From: Halogranum gelatinilyticum
GTDB lineage: Archaea > Halobacteriota > Halobacteria > Halobacteriales > Haloferacaceae
DNA: 64,000 nt
Reading direction: 5' to 3'
Assembly: GCF_900103715.1 (NCBI RefSeq)
Contig: NZ_FNHL01000002.1
Coordinates: forward strand, 496,001 to 560,000
Of this stretch, positions 33,393-42,691 are shown piece after piece. The notes below the pieces were generated by a model. That model saw only the letters and a list, made by a program, of their open reading frames with translations. It did not search any database and was not told the DNA's origin. The position numbers and the translations under genes were made by a program. How positions within the stretch are numbered: position 1 is the first letter of the stretch; the number at the start of each line of letters is the position of its first letter.

Positions 33393-34454
33393 ATGAAACA
33401 GGTGGACGCGGACCTCTCTTCGCTCGACCGTGCCATCATCAACGCCTTCCAGGGTGGCTTCCCGGTCGTCGAACGCCCGTTCGAGCCAGCGGCCGCAGCG
33501 CTCCGCGAACGCGGCGTCGACGTCTCGGCATCCGAACTCTGCGAGCGTATCCGCGAACTGGACGACGAGGGTGTCCTGACGCGGTTCGGCGCGCTCGTCA
33601 ACGCCCAGGAGATCGGCGGCAACGCGACGCTCGTCGCGATGCACGCGCCGCCCGAACGCTTCGACGAGATCAACGAGCTGGTCAACGGTCACATCGAGGT
33701 CGCGCACAACTACGAGCGCGAGCATCCCCACCTCAACATGTGGTTCGTCGTCAGCGTCGCCGACGAGGACCGCATCGAGGAGGTACTGGCCGAAATCGAG
33801 GAAGAGACCGGCCAGCCGACCTACAACCTCCCCAAGGTTCGGGAGTTCCGCGTCGAGGCGAAGTTCCTCGTCGACGGCCCGGTTCCCGAGGGCGACGTCG
33901 ACCTCTCGCATCTCGGCCCGGACGTCGAACCGAGCGGCCGGACGACGCTCACACCGGAGGAGCGCGATCTGGTTCTGGAGATTCAGGGCGGGCTTCCCAT
34001 CACGGAGACGCCCTACGCCGACGTCGCCGACGCGCTCGGCGCGGAGACCGAGTGGGTCGTCGAGACCATCAAGCGGTTCAATCAGGAGGGGAGGGTCCGT
34101 CGCGTCGGCGTCATCCCGAACCACTACGCGCTCGGCTACACCGAGAACGGGATGACCGTCTGGAACGTCCCCGACGAGCTCGTTCCTGAAGTGGGCCCCG
34201 CCGTGGCCGGACTGGACTTCGTGACCCACTGCTACCAGCGGCCCCGCCACGAGGGCGTCTGGCCGTACAACTTCTTCGCGATGACCCACGGCCGCAGCGA
34301 GGAGGAGAGCCAGCGACGGATTCAGGAAGTGAAGGCGAAGATGGAGGAGTTCTGGGACGTCGGCGACGACGACTGGGACTCGCTGTTCTCGACGCGCATC
34401 CTGAAGAAGACGGGCATCCGTCTGGCCGAACGCGCCGACGCCAACACGGAGTGA
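33393..34454 (+). CDS. ahbB: Siroheme decarboxylase, fused AhbA-AhbB type
   Basis: A 353-residue protein made of two AsnC/Lrp-like halves, about 1-170 and about 185-353. Each half has a winged helix (SLDRAIINAFQGGFPV; ERDLVLEIQGGLPIT) and a ferredoxin-like part with the conserved NYEREHPHLNMWFVVS and CYQRPRHEGVWPYNFFAMTH stretches. AhbA and AhbB normally form a complex that decarboxylates siroheme to 12,18-didecarboxysiroheme in the archaeal heme route; here they are one chain. It starts an operon with precorrin-2 dehydrogenase (1-base gap) and hemA, which supports the role. Confidence 0.88.
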   Translation: MKQVDADLSSLDRAIINAFQGGFPVVERPFEPAAAALRERGVDVSASELCERIRELDDEGVLTRFGALVNAQEIGGNATLVAMHAPPERFDEINELVNGHIEVAHNYEREHPHLNMWFVVSVADEDRIEEVLAEIEEETGQPTYNLPKVREFRVEAKFLVDGPVPEGDVDLSHLGPDVEPSGRTTLTPEERDLVLEIQGGLPITETPYADVADALGAETEWVVETIKRFNQEGRVRRVGVIPNHYALGYTENGMTVWNVPDELVPEVGPAVAGLDFVTHCYQRPRHEGVWPYNFFAMTHGRSEEESQRRIQEVKAKMEEFWDVGDDDWDSLFSTRILKKTGIRLAERADANTE

Positions 34455-34455
34455 G

Positions 34456-35130
34456 ATGATTCCACTGGTCCACGACTTCAGCGGCGAGACGGTGCTGGTC
34501 TTCGGGGGCGGTCCCGTCGGCGCGCGGAAGGCCCGACGGTTCGCCCGCGAGACGCGGACCGTGGTGGTGAGTCCCGACTTCAGTGATCGGGATTTCGGCG
34601 ACGCCGAACTGGTCCGTGCCGCACCCGACCCCGACGACGTGGCCGACTGGGTCGCCCGCTTCGACCCGGTGCTCGTCGTCGCGGCGACGAGCGTCGCGGC
34701 GGTCAACGAGGCCGCAGAGCGAGCGGCGAGAGACCACGGCGCGCTCGTCAACCGCGCGGACCACAGCGGCGAGCGCGACCCCGGCAGCGTCGTCGTCCCC
34801 GCCACGGTGGAGGACGACCCGGTCTCGGTGGCCATCTCGACGGGGGGCGTGAGCCCGGCGCTGTCGAAGTATCTCCGCGAGCGAATCGAGGACGAACTGG
34901 CCGGTGCGGGCGGGATGGCCGAGCTGACCGCCGAGCTGCGGTCGACGTTGAAAGAGAGCGACCTGTCACCCAGTGAGCGGCGGGATGTTGTCCGGGCAGT
35001 GGTGCAGTCGTCGCCCGTTTGGAAGGCTTTACGTACAGGGGAATCCAACCCCCGCGAAGAGGCAGCGCGCGTGATAGGAACCCAGTTCGGAACCGACGTC
35101 AGCAAGCACGTTCGAGGTGAGACCCGATGA
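34456..35130 (+). CDS. Precorrin-2 dehydrogenase/sirohydrochlorin ferrochelatase
   Basis: A 224-residue protein equivalent to the N-terminal part of CysG (Met8/SirC type): IPLVHDFSGETVLVFGGGPVGARKARRFA is the NAD-binding Rossmann start. VVVAATSVAAVNEAAE and HSGERDPGSVVVPATVEDD give the conserved active-site region, and a helical dimerisation domain follows. It oxidises precorrin-2 to sirohydrochlorin and may insert iron, feeding siroheme to the AhbA-AhbB protein. It overlaps hemA by 4 bases, so translation is coupled. Confidence 0.93.
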   Translation: MIPLVHDFSGETVLVFGGGPVGARKARRFARETRTVVVSPDFSDRDFGDAELVRAAPDPDDVADWVARFDPVLVVAATSVAAVNEAAERAARDHGALVNRADHSGERDPGSVVVPATVEDDPVSVAISTGGVSPALSKYLRERIEDELAGAGGMAELTAELRSTLKESDLSPSERRDVVRAVVQSSPVWKALRTGESNPREEAARVIGTQFGTDVSKHVRGETR

Positions 35131-36482
35131 ACTACGGTGGTGTCATCTCGGCTGTGAGCGTGTCGCATACGAACGCGACCGTCGACGACATCGAGGCGGC
35201 CTGTCGCGACAGCGAACGGGCACTCGTCGAGGAGCTTCTCGCCCACGAGGGCGTCGACGAGGCGTTCGCCATCCAGACCTGTAACCGCGCGGAGGCGTAC
35301 GTCGTGACGGCGGACGCCGCCGTCGGCCGACGCGCACTTTCGAACTTCGCCCCCGACGTCCGCGACGGCGCGGTCGTCGAGATGGACCACGAGGAGAGCA
35401 TCCGGCATCTCATGCGAGTCGCCGCCGGACTCGAATCGCTGGTCGTCGGCGAAGACCAGATTCTCGGCCAGCTCAAGACGGCGATGGACGAGGCCCGAGC
35501 GGTCGGCGGCGTCGGCGAGATGCTCGACGACACGCTGACGAAGGCCATCCACGTCGGCGAGCGCGCCCGGACGGAGACAGCGATCAACGAGGGCGTCGTC
35601 TCGCTCGGCAGTGCCGCGGTCAGACTCGCCGAAGGGACGCTCGACCTCGACGGGACGACGGCACTCGTCGTCGGCGCGGGCGAGATGGGGACGCTCGCCG
35701 CACGAGCACTCGACACCACGTCGGTCGGGACGATTCTCGTCGCCAACCGGACCGTCCCCCACGCCGAACACGTCGCGAGCGAGATCACGACCGACGCGAG
35801 CGCGGTCGCGCTCGACGCGGTCCCCGCCGCGACGGCGGAGGCCGACCTCGTCATCACGGCGACCGGCAGCCCGGACTACGTGCTCGACGCCGAGACCCTT
35901 CGCGCGTCCGGCGAGACGCTCGTCATCGACCTCGCCCAGCCGCGCGACGTCGACCCCGAAGCGAGCGACGTCGACGGCGTCCGGTTCCACGACATCGACA
36001 CACTCGAAGCGGTGACCGCAGAGACTCGGGCCCGCCGACAGGCGGCCGCCGAGGACGTTCGAGCGATGATCGACGACGAATTCGAGCGCCTGCTGGACGC
36101 CTACAAGCGTAAGCGGGCCGACGACGCGATCAGCGCGATGTACGAGTCCGCCGAGGACGTGAAACAACGCGAACTCGACACCGCGATGACCAAACTGGAG
36201 GCACAGGGCGAGTTGACCGACGAACAGCGTCAGACGGTGGCGGCACTGGCGGACGCGCTCGTCGGCCAGCTGCTCTCGGCTCCGACCAAGAGCCTTCGGG
36301 AGGCGGCCGCCGAGGACGACTGGACGACCATCCAGACGGCGATGCAGCTGTTCGACCCCGAGTTCGGCGGCGACCTACCGGACCTGCCGTCGGGCGCGGA
36401 ACCGCGTGAGGGGAAGCCGAAAGACGTCCCCGAGGACGCCGACATCCCGAAGCGCGTGCTCGAACAGCTCTCCGACGACTGA
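35127..36482 (+). CDS. hemA: Glutamyl-tRNA reductase
   Basis: A 451-residue enzyme that reduces glutamyl-tRNA to glutamate-1-semialdehyde, the first committed step of tetrapyrrole synthesis. The catalytic Cys52 is in IQTCNRAEAYV. SLVVGEDQILGQ and the NADPH-binding ALVVGAGEMGTLAARAL follow. The C-terminal helical dimerisation domain is present, with a low-complexity tail ending VPEDADIPKRVLEQLSDD. It is the last gene of the ahbB operon, giving the start and the siroheme branch in one unit. Confidence 0.96.
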   Translation: MNYGGVISAVSVSHTNATVDDIEAACRDSERALVEELLAHEGVDEAFAIQTCNRAEAYVVTADAAVGRRALSNFAPDVRDGAVVEMDHEESIRHLMRVAAGLESLVVGEDQILGQLKTAMDEARAVGGVGEMLDDTLTKAIHVGERARTETAINEGVVSLGSAAVRLAEGTLDLDGTTALVVGAGEMGTLAARALDTTSVGTILVANRTVPHAEHVASEITTDASAVALDAVPAATAEADLVITATGSPDYVLDAETLRASGETLVIDLAQPRDVDPEASDVDGVRFHDIDTLEAVTAETRARRQAAAEDVRAMIDDEFERLLDAYKRKRADDAISAMYESAEDVKQRELDTAMTKLEAQGELTDEQRQTVAALADALVGQLLSAPTKSLREAAAEDDWTTIQTAMQLFDPEFGGDLPDLPSGAEPREGKPKDVPEDADIPKRVLEQLSDD

Positions 36483-36591
36483 TCTCCGACGACTGATTCT
36501 GCGGTGTTCCGACCCTCGACGACTCGGTTCACGAGCGGCCGCGACGGAACGGGCCAAAGCGTTTTCACGTCACCGAGAGAAAAAGTGAGGT

Positions 36592-36867
36592 ATGGCAGAG
36601 GTACTCGACGACGACGAGATCGAACAGAACCTACCCGAAGGGTGGGAACGCGACGGCGACGAAATCGTCCGGACGTACGAGTTCGACGACTACCTCCAGG
36701 GAATCTCCTTCGTGAGCGACGTCGGCGAGGTCGCCGAGGAGGAGTTCCACCACCCCGAGATCGTCGTCGGGTACAAGGAGGTCGAGGTGCGGCTGACGAC
36801 CCACGACGCGGGCGGCATCACGGACCTGGATATGCGGCTCGCGGACCTGTTCAACGACGAATTCTGA
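36592..36867 (+). CDS. Pterin-4a-carbinolamine dehydratase
   Basis: A 91-residue protein of the PCD/DCoH family that dehydrates 4a-hydroxytetrahydrobiopterin. The catalytic EEEFHHPEIVV motif (His-His-Pro-Glu) and VRLTTHDAGGITDLDMRLA are complete. A GAGGT sequence lies just before the ATG. It is followed after 4 bases by the LWR-salt gene, so they share a transcript. In haloarchaea it may serve a pterin cofactor pathway. Confidence 0.93.
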   Translation: MAEVLDDDEIEQNLPEGWERDGDEIVRTYEFDDYLQGISFVSDVGEVAEEEFHHPEIVVGYKEVEVRLTTHDAGGITDLDMRLADLFNDEF

Positions 36868-36871
36868 CGGG

Positions 36872-37249
36872 ATGAACGCCGCGTACGTCTTCCGGGTCCG
36901 GTTCCGACTCGACGCCTCGGACGTCCGCCTCGACCCGCAAGAGTTCGAGACGGTGCTGCGGCTTCCAGTTGTCGACCCCGACGACGAGGACGACCCCGAC
37001 GGCTGGCTGTTCTTCCGGGACAACCTCTGGCGCGGCGACGCCGCCGACGAACGGCATCTCCGGACGACCGCGAGCGACCTGCTCGGTGTCGACGTGACGA
37101 GCGTTCACTTCTCGGAGTTAGCGACCGACCGTGCCTCGCTGGAACGGCTGCGGGAGGCCATCGCCAGCGACCTGGAGGAGTTCAACGCCGACAGCGTCGA
37201 CGAGGTGCTCCACAAGTATCTCGGGAGTTCGATTCGCGTCACCGACTGA
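36872..37249 (+). CDS. LWR-salt family protein
   Basis: A 125-residue acidic protein of a haloarchaeal family named for the conserved LWR sequence, here DNLWRGDAADE near 49-59. The opening AAYVFRVRFRLDASDVRLDP is characteristic. Function unknown. It follows the dehydratase gene at a 4-base gap. Confidence 0.8.
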   Translation: MNAAYVFRVRFRLDASDVRLDPQEFETVLRLPVVDPDDEDDPDGWLFFRDNLWRGDAADERHLRTTASDLLGVDVTSVHFSELATDRASLERLREAIASDLEEFNADSVDEVLHKYLGSSIRVTD

Positions 37250-37443
37250 GCCGTGATAGGACAACCGAGACACCGAGAGAAACGAACCGAGAGAACGTGG
37301 CGGAGGGCCGAAGCGGGGCCGAGAGTGCCTGACGTCTCAACGAGCGTCACGGCCGATTAAATGCTTTCTGTTCCATCGGCTCGAAAAGAGGTCCCGAGAA
37401 GGCGGAAAGCACATACCATCCCACCGCCTAGAGCCATCTCCCT

Positions 37444-38079
37444 ATGGTCGTCGACAGCTACGACTTCTGGCTTTTCGACCTCGACGGCACGCTCGTCGAC
37501 GCCGAGTGGTCCTACACGCGGGACGTGTTCGACCGCGTCGGCGACCGACTCGGCCGCCGCTTCTCCGACCGCGAGGCCGAAATCCTCTGGCACGGACTGG
37601 GCGGTGCGAGAAACGCCCAACTCGTCGAGTGGGGCATCGCCCCCGAGGACTTCTGGCCCGCCTTCCACGCCGAGGAGGACCCCCAGACCCGCGCCGAGGC
37701 CACCTTCCTCCACGACGACGCCGCCGACCTCGTCGGCAGGCTCGACGCTCCGGTCGGTCTCGTCACGCACTGTCAGGCCTTCTTGACGGGTCCCGTCCTC
37801 CAGCATCTCGACATCCGCGACTGGTTCGACACGGTCGTCTGCTGTACGGAAGAACTCGGCTGGAAACCCGACCCCGCTCCCGTCCGGCACGCGATGCGCG
37901 ACCTGGGTGTCGAGGAGGGGAGTACGGGCGTCCTCGCCGGTGACGGCGCGAACGACATCGGTGCGGCGTGGAACGCCGGTCTCGACGGAATCCACGTCGA
38001 ACGTCACGGGCCGGAGCACCGCGGACAGTGCGTCCTCGGCGACTACCGCGTGGGCACGTTCCACGACCTCATCAACTGA
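37444..38079 (+). CDS. HAD-superfamily phosphatase
   Basis: A 211-residue HAD hydrolase. WLFDLDGTLVDAEW is motif I (nucleophile Asp and general acid Asp), GLVTHCQAF is motif II, and LGWKPDPAPV is motif III with Lys. VLAGDGANDIGAAWNAGL is motif IV. A helical cap lies between about 15 and 95, a phosphoglycolate-phosphatase-like layout. The substrate is probably a small phosphate ester; specificity is not determinable. Confidence 0.88.
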   Translation: MVVDSYDFWLFDLDGTLVDAEWSYTRDVFDRVGDRLGRRFSDREAEILWHGLGGARNAQLVEWGIAPEDFWPAFHAEEDPQTRAEATFLHDDAADLVGRLDAPVGLVTHCQAFLTGPVLQHLDIRDWFDTVVCCTEELGWKPDPAPVRHAMRDLGVEEGSTGVLAGDGANDIGAAWNAGLDGIHVERHGPEHRGQCVLGDYRVGTFHDLIN

Positions 38080-38141
38080 CAACTGACAACTGGCGACCGA
38101 GAAATAGCTCACGACGGCTTAGCGACTGCTCACGCGACCGC

Positions 38142-38873
38142 TCAGAGTGGACGGATACCGATGTCGCCGTCGCTCGTCACGACCAGCTCGTATCCGCGGT
38201 ACGGGAACCGCACCTGGATTCCCGGTCGCTCGCCGTCGAACGGCCGCGGTTCGAGAACCGCTTGCAGTGCCTCGGCGTCGATGCTCTCGAACAACGGTTC
38301 GAACGTTTCGAGATCCTCGTCCGTGTAGCTCTCGACAGCCTCTACCAAGGCCACGCCGAGTTCCTCCGTCTCCGTCCAGTCGTACCGACCGATGAGTTCC
38401 CACTCCCCGTCGAACGTCGCCGAGACTGCGAGCGACGAGACGGGTGCCACGCTCGACAGCGCGTCGCGACGGTCCTCACCGAGAACGAGCGACGCCCCGC
38501 GGGCAGCGGCGAGCTGTTCGACGTGTCGCTTGACCGCATAGATCTCGTCGACGCCGGACTTCTGGACGTATTCGGTGACGTTCGCCCGGATGGCGTCGTC
38601 GGCGACGGCGTCCCACTCCTTGCCGGTGAAGAGGACGATGGGGATGTCGGCAGTGAAATCGCGGGCAGCCGAGATGAAGGGGATACCCTCGGCGGTGACG
38701 ACGAAGTCGCTGACGATACAGTCGACTTCGTGTTCCTCCAGCAGCCGGAGACCGTCCTCCGCGGTTGGAGCGGTCAGCGTTTCGAACGCCTCACCGGTCG
38801 CAAAGAGTGCCGAAGAGACATCGAGAAAGTCCGGGTCGTCGTCGACGTGTAGGACGGTCATGTGTGGAGTCAT
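38142..38873 (-). CDS. Response regulator with HalOD1 output domain
   Basis: A 243-residue two-domain protein. The receiver domain (about 1-125) shows the acidic VDDDPDF pair, the phosphoacceptor Asp in CIVSDFVVT and the conserved Lys in YVQKSGVDEI. The C-terminal part (about 165-243; LVEAVESYTDEDLETFEPLFESIDAEALQ...VQVRFPYRGYELVV) matches the haloarchaeal output domain HalOD1, which has no established function. No histidine kinase is adjacent. The ATG at 38873 is close to the expected transcript start of a TATA box at 38899-38909. Confidence 0.85.
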   Translation of the reverse strand: MTPHMTVLHVDDDPDFLDVSSALFATGEAFETLTAPTAEDGLRLLEEHEVDCIVSDFVVTAEGIPFISAARDFTADIPIVLFTGKEWDAVADDAIRANVTEYVQKSGVDEIYAVKRHVEQLAAARGASLVLGEDRRDALSSVAPVSSLAVSATFDGEWELIGRYDWTETEELGVALVEAVESYTDEDLETFEPLFESIDAEALQAVLEPRPFDGERPGIQVRFPYRGYELVVTSDGDIGIRPL

Positions 38874-38898
38874 CTCCCTCTCATACGACCGGATGAGG

Positions 38899-38909
38899 TA
38901 TAAATAAAT
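38899..38909 (-). promoter_or_regulatory. TATA box of the HalOD1 regulator gene
   Basis: TATAAATAAAT (plus strand; ATTTATTTATA on the gene strand) lies about 27-30 nt before the ATG at 38873. It is the most canonical promoter element in this part of the window. Confidence 0.6.
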
Positions 38910-39074
38910 CGTGTATCACACTGGCATAGATAACAGTCCGTTTTACAATAATGTTCTGCAGCCACTCGTCGCGGCTGACGTGGGAGGATTCGGCCGACTG
39001 CGACGCGGTCGACCGCAACGCGCGGTGTCGTCTCGGTCCGTGAGATTCGCCTCAGTCAGCGTAATCCGCCTCGG

Positions 39075-40964
39075 TCAGCGTGATTCGAAGCCGTCGAGGT
39101 CGCCAACGACGTCCGAGACGGCGTCGAGAGCCGCCGAGACCGCCTGTACCCCGGCTTTGTCGACGCGAGCGGGGTTCGCACGGACGGCGACGTCCTGTGT
39201 GCCCAGCGGGACGAAGCCAAGTCCCAGCCGGGTCGCCGTCGCGCGCAGGCCGAGTCCGACGTCCGCCGACCCGCCGAGGACCTTCCGCGCGGGGCTCTCG
39301 TGGGCCTTCACTGTGAGGTCGAAGCCGTCGATAGCGTCGACGAGACTGTGGCGTTCGACCCCGCGCTCGTCGGCGAGGTCGGCCAGCGCGTTCGCGAGAC
39401 TCGTCCGCAGCCCGGAGTTGGTGTCGCGGTTGACGAACCGGAGGTCGCGGTCCACAAGGTCGGCCAGCCCCTCGACATCCGCGGGGTTGTCCGCGGGGAC
39501 GACCAGTCCCCACTCGCGCGTCCAGCCGCCGAGGTCGACGCTCTCGACGTCGCGGTCGGCGGGGCCGGCGACGACCGCGACGTCCGGAAGACCGTCACGG
39601 AGCCGTCGGAGGCCTTCGCGGCTCCCGAGGGGCAAGTATCGAGGATTGTCGACACGGTCGAGCAGGCGCGAGAGCGCGGGGTCGTCCTCGCCGACGCCGA
39701 GCAGCGACGGCAACCGGACGTCCGGCGAGAACAGCTGGACGGTCACGTCCTCGCCCTCGCTCAGATAGCTCGTGTCGGCACCGACCTCGACGACGCCGTC
39801 GGCCTCGACGAGGCTCGTGGTCGCGCCGCTGCCCTTGTCGACAGGGTAAACGAGGGTCTCGCCGTCCTCGTCTTCGAGTAGCCCGACCGGCATCAGCCGC
39901 ATCCGACCCTCCTCGTAGCGCTCGCGGGTCGCCATCTTCCCCGTCACTGTCGCCGTCCGCGGCTCCGGCAGTCCCGCCTCGCGGCGGATCGCGGGCGCGA
40001 CGAAGGTACGGAAGATGGTCAGCGCGGAGACGGGGTAGCCGGGCAGGCCGACGTAGGCACTGTCGCCGAGCGAGCCGACGAGCATCGGCTTGCCGGGCTT
40101 GACGGCGACGCCGTGGAGCAGGAGTTCGCCCTTGTCCTCGATGACGCGGTAGATGACGTCGACCGCGCTCGCGGAGGTCGACCCCGAGGAGAGCACGAGG
40201 TCGCACTCCTCGGCCGCATCCAGCAGGATACGCTCCATCTCGTCGTAGTCGTCGCCCGCGTGGGGGTAGAGCTTCGCCTCGCCACCGGCCTCCTCGACGC
40301 CCGCGGCGATGGTGTAGCTGTTGACGTCGTAAATCTGGCCGCGGCTGCTGTCGAGTTCGTCGCCGGGGCGGACGAGTTCGTCGCCCGTGGAGACGATGCC
40401 GACCGTCGGCGTTCCTCGAACCCTGACCTCGTCTACGCCGAGTGCCGACAGCAGGCCGATCTCCCGCGGCGTGATGCGCGTGCCGGGACCGAGCGCACGC
40501 GCACCGGCGGCGATGTCCGCGCCCGCGACCATGACGTGGTCGCCCGGCGCGACGGCCTTCCGAATGAGAATCTCGTCGTCACCCTTCTCGTCGGTTCGCT
40601 CGACCATCACGACGGCGTCCGCACCCGGCGGCATCACCGCACCGGTCGAGATTTCGGCGCAAGTCCCCGATTCGACGGTCACGTCCGGCTCCGCGCCGGC
40701 GTGGACCGCACCCGCGAGGTCGAGGGTGACGGGGTCGGCCTCGTCGGCCCCGAAGGTGTCCTTCGCGCGAACGGCGTAGCCGTCCATGCTCGCCCGGTCG
40801 AAGCCGGGGACGTCGAGGTCGGCGTCGAGCCGTTCGGCCAGCACGCGGCCGCGCGCCTCGTCCAGGGGGACGGTCTCGGCGTCGCCCGCGAGGGACAGCG
40901 AGGCGATGGCGGCGTGGGCCTCCTCGGGCGCGGCGAGGTCACGGAACTCTTTCCGCGAGCTCAT
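39075..40964 (-). CDS. MoeA fused to a periplasmic-binding-type domain
   Basis: A 629-residue protein for molybdenum or tungsten cofactor synthesis. Residues about 1-400 are MoeA, which inserts metal into adenylylated molybdopterin: FDRASMDGYAVRAKDTFG is the start, GTCAEISTGAVMPPGADAVVMVE the active-site region, and VGIVSTGDELVRPGDEL and LSSGSTSASAVDVIY follow. Residues about 420-629 are a substrate-binding-type domain (PF12727) with RFVNRDTNSGLRTSL, often found fused to archaeal MoeA. It overlaps the upstream moeA gene by 4 bases. Confidence 0.93.
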   Translation of the reverse strand: MSSRKEFRDLAAPEEAHAAIASLSLAGDAETVPLDEARGRVLAERLDADLDVPGFDRASMDGYAVRAKDTFGADEADPVTLDLAGAVHAGAEPDVTVESGTCAEISTGAVMPPGADAVVMVERTDEKGDDEILIRKAVAPGDHVMVAGADIAAGARALGPGTRITPREIGLLSALGVDEVRVRGTPTVGIVSTGDELVRPGDELDSSRGQIYDVNSYTIAAGVEEAGGEAKLYPHAGDDYDEMERILLDAAEECDLVLSSGSTSASAVDVIYRVIEDKGELLLHGVAVKPGKPMLVGSLGDSAYVGLPGYPVSALTIFRTFVAPAIRREAGLPEPRTATVTGKMATRERYEEGRMRLMPVGLLEDEDGETLVYPVDKGSGATTSLVEADGVVEVGADTSYLSEGEDVTVQLFSPDVRLPSLLGVGEDDPALSRLLDRVDNPRYLPLGSREGLRRLRDGLPDVAVVAGPADRDVESVDLGGWTREWGLVVPADNPADVEGLADLVDRDLRFVNRDTNSGLRTSLANALADLADERGVERHSLVDAIDGFDLTVKAHESPARKVLGGSADVGLGLRATATRLGLGFVPLGTQDVAVRANPARVDKAGVQAVSAALDAVSDVVGDLDGFESR

Positions 40965-42181
40965 GCCGACCACTCCCAGTCCTCGACGGCGACGGTCTCA
41001 CCTGCGGCGATGCCCTCGCGCTCTTCGGGGACGACGACCCAGCCGTCGGCGAGCGCGACGCTGGAGAGCACGCCCGAGCCGCTGGCGCGGGTCGGTGTCG
41101 CTTTCGGCCCCTCCTCGCTCTCTTCGACCTTCACGCGCACGAACGTCCGCGTGCCGGGTTCGCTCGTAATCTTCCGCGTCAGCGTCGCCTCGGTGGTCGG
41201 GTGAGGCTCGTCGGGGAGATGGCCCATCCGCTTGAGTACAGGACGGAGGAACTGCACGGCGTTGATGATGCAGGCGACGGGGTAGCCCGGCAGCATGAGG
41301 ACGGGCGTGTCCTCGACGACGCCGAGTGCGACCGGATGCCCCGGCTTGAGCGCGACGCCGTGAACCAGTACCTCGCCGAGTTCATCGACGACCTCGGGAG
41401 TGTAGTCGCGTTCGCCGACGGAGGAGCCGCCGGTCAGGACGACGACGTCCTTCGTCAGGTCCCGTTGGATAGCCGCGCGAATCGCCTCGGGGTCGTCGGT
41501 GACGACGTCCCGATAGGTGGGGACGCCGCCCCACCGGGACACCATGTGCGAGACGGTCAGCCCGTTGGTCTCGATGACCTCGCCCGGCTGGGGGTCCGCT
41601 TGCACCAACTCCTCGCCGGTCGGAATCACGCCGACGGTGGGGTGGTCGTAGACCTCGACCTCGCTCAGGCCGACGGACTTCAGCAGACCGAGGTCGGAGG
41701 GTCGCAGCCGGTGGCCGGGTTCGTACAGGCTCGTGCCCTCGGCGACGTCCTCGCCGACGGGACCGACGTTCTCGCCCTCGGCAACACCATCAAAAACCTC
41801 GACCTCGCTGCCGACGGCTTCGGTCTGTTCGACCATGACGACGGCGTCGGCTCCGTCGGGCAGCTCGCTGCCCGTGTGGACCCGAACGGCCTCGCCGGCG
41901 ACGACGCGCTCGTCGCCCTCGCGCAGGATCTTCGGCGAGCGGTCCGAGGCTCCGAAGGTGTCCTCGGCGCGGACGGCCCAGCCGTCCATCGCCGCGCGGT
42001 CGTAGCCGGGGACGGGGTTCGGGGCCGTGACCGTCTCGGCGACCGTCCGCCCGTCGGCGCGGCCGAGCGGGATTCGTTCGGTCCGCTCGTGCGGTGTCAC
42101 CGCCTCGAAGAGGGTATCGCGGGCGGCGGCGACGCGGGTTCGGTCCTTGAACCCGGCACGTCGCAAGTCATCGTGAGTCAT
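40961..42181 (-). CDS. moeA: Molybdopterin molybdenumtransferase MoeA
   Basis: A 406-residue MoeA without the fused domain. YDRAAMDGWAVRAEDTFGASDRSP, HTGSELPDGADAVVMVEQTE, VGVIPTGEEL and LTGGSSVGERDYTPE are typical. It starts at the ATG at 42181 (MTHDDLRRAG); the in-frame extension to 42286 is unlike the family. Two MoeA proteins in tandem are common in archaea and may separate metals or target enzymes. Its stop overlaps the start of the fused MoeA. Confidence 0.94.
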   Translation of the reverse strand: MTHDDLRRAGFKDRTRVAAARDTLFEAVTPHERTERIPLGRADGRTVAETVTAPNPVPGYDRAAMDGWAVRAEDTFGASDRSPKILREGDERVVAGEAVRVHTGSELPDGADAVVMVEQTEAVGSEVEVFDGVAEGENVGPVGEDVAEGTSLYEPGHRLRPSDLGLLKSVGLSEVEVYDHPTVGVIPTGEELVQADPQPGEVIETNGLTVSHMVSRWGGVPTYRDVVTDDPEAIRAAIQRDLTKDVVVLTGGSSVGERDYTPEVVDELGEVLVHGVALKPGHPVALGVVEDTPVLMLPGYPVACIINAVQFLRPVLKRMGHLPDEPHPTTEATLTRKITSEPGTRTFVRVKVEESEEGPKATPTRASGSGVLSSVALADGWVVVPEEREGIAAGETVAVEDWEWSA

Positions 42182-42327
42182 GAGAGGAGGTTGCGGCCGG
42201 AGGGTGAAAGCGTCTGCCCCTTCGGCTCTGCTCCCCACTGCCGTCGCCTCCTGTGCCAGCACCCCACACACCGGAGAACCCCTCACCTACCGCGGCCTTT
42301 TTCGACCCCCGGTCCTTAGAACGGTCC

Positions 42328-42684
42328 ATGTCAGCACTGCGTGACGCGCTGCGCGAACTCCCGGAGGCCGTCTTCGCCGACCTACTGGAGAGTGACGACG
42401 CGTACCTCATCGTTCTCGACCTGCCCGGCGTCTCGGCCGAGACGGCCGACATCGCCGTCGAGAACAAGAAGCTCGTCATCGAAGCCCGTCGCGAGAAGGC
42501 CCTCCCCCCGGAGTTCCGCTACGTCCGCGAGGACCGGTCGCTCTTCCTCGACGCCGAGATTCCCCTCCCGCCGGACGCGACCGGCGCGGGTGCCGAGGCG
42601 AACATGAGCCGCGGCGTCCTCGAAATTCGCCTCCCCAAGCGCGAAGCCGCCCCCGAGCAGACTATCGAGATCGAGGACGCGTAA
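42328..42684 (+). CDS. Hsp20/alpha-crystallin-like chaperone
   Basis: A 118-residue small heat-shock protein. DDAYLIVLDLPGVSAETADIAVENKKLVIEARRE is the alpha-crystallin first half, and EIPLPPDATGAGAEANMSRGVLEIRLPKRE is the second half with the conserved RGVLEIRLPK strand. It lacks a long N-terminal arm. A CCTTTTTCG element lies about 28 nt before the ATG at 42328. It lies 7 bases before the ABC1 kinase gene, suggesting cotranscription. Confidence 0.88.
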   Translation: MSALRDALRELPEAVFADLLESDDAYLIVLDLPGVSAETADIAVENKKLVIEARREKALPPEFRYVREDRSLFLDAEIPLPPDATGAGAEANMSRGVLEIRLPKREAAPEQTIEIEDA

Positions 42685-42691
42685 GTCCGGG

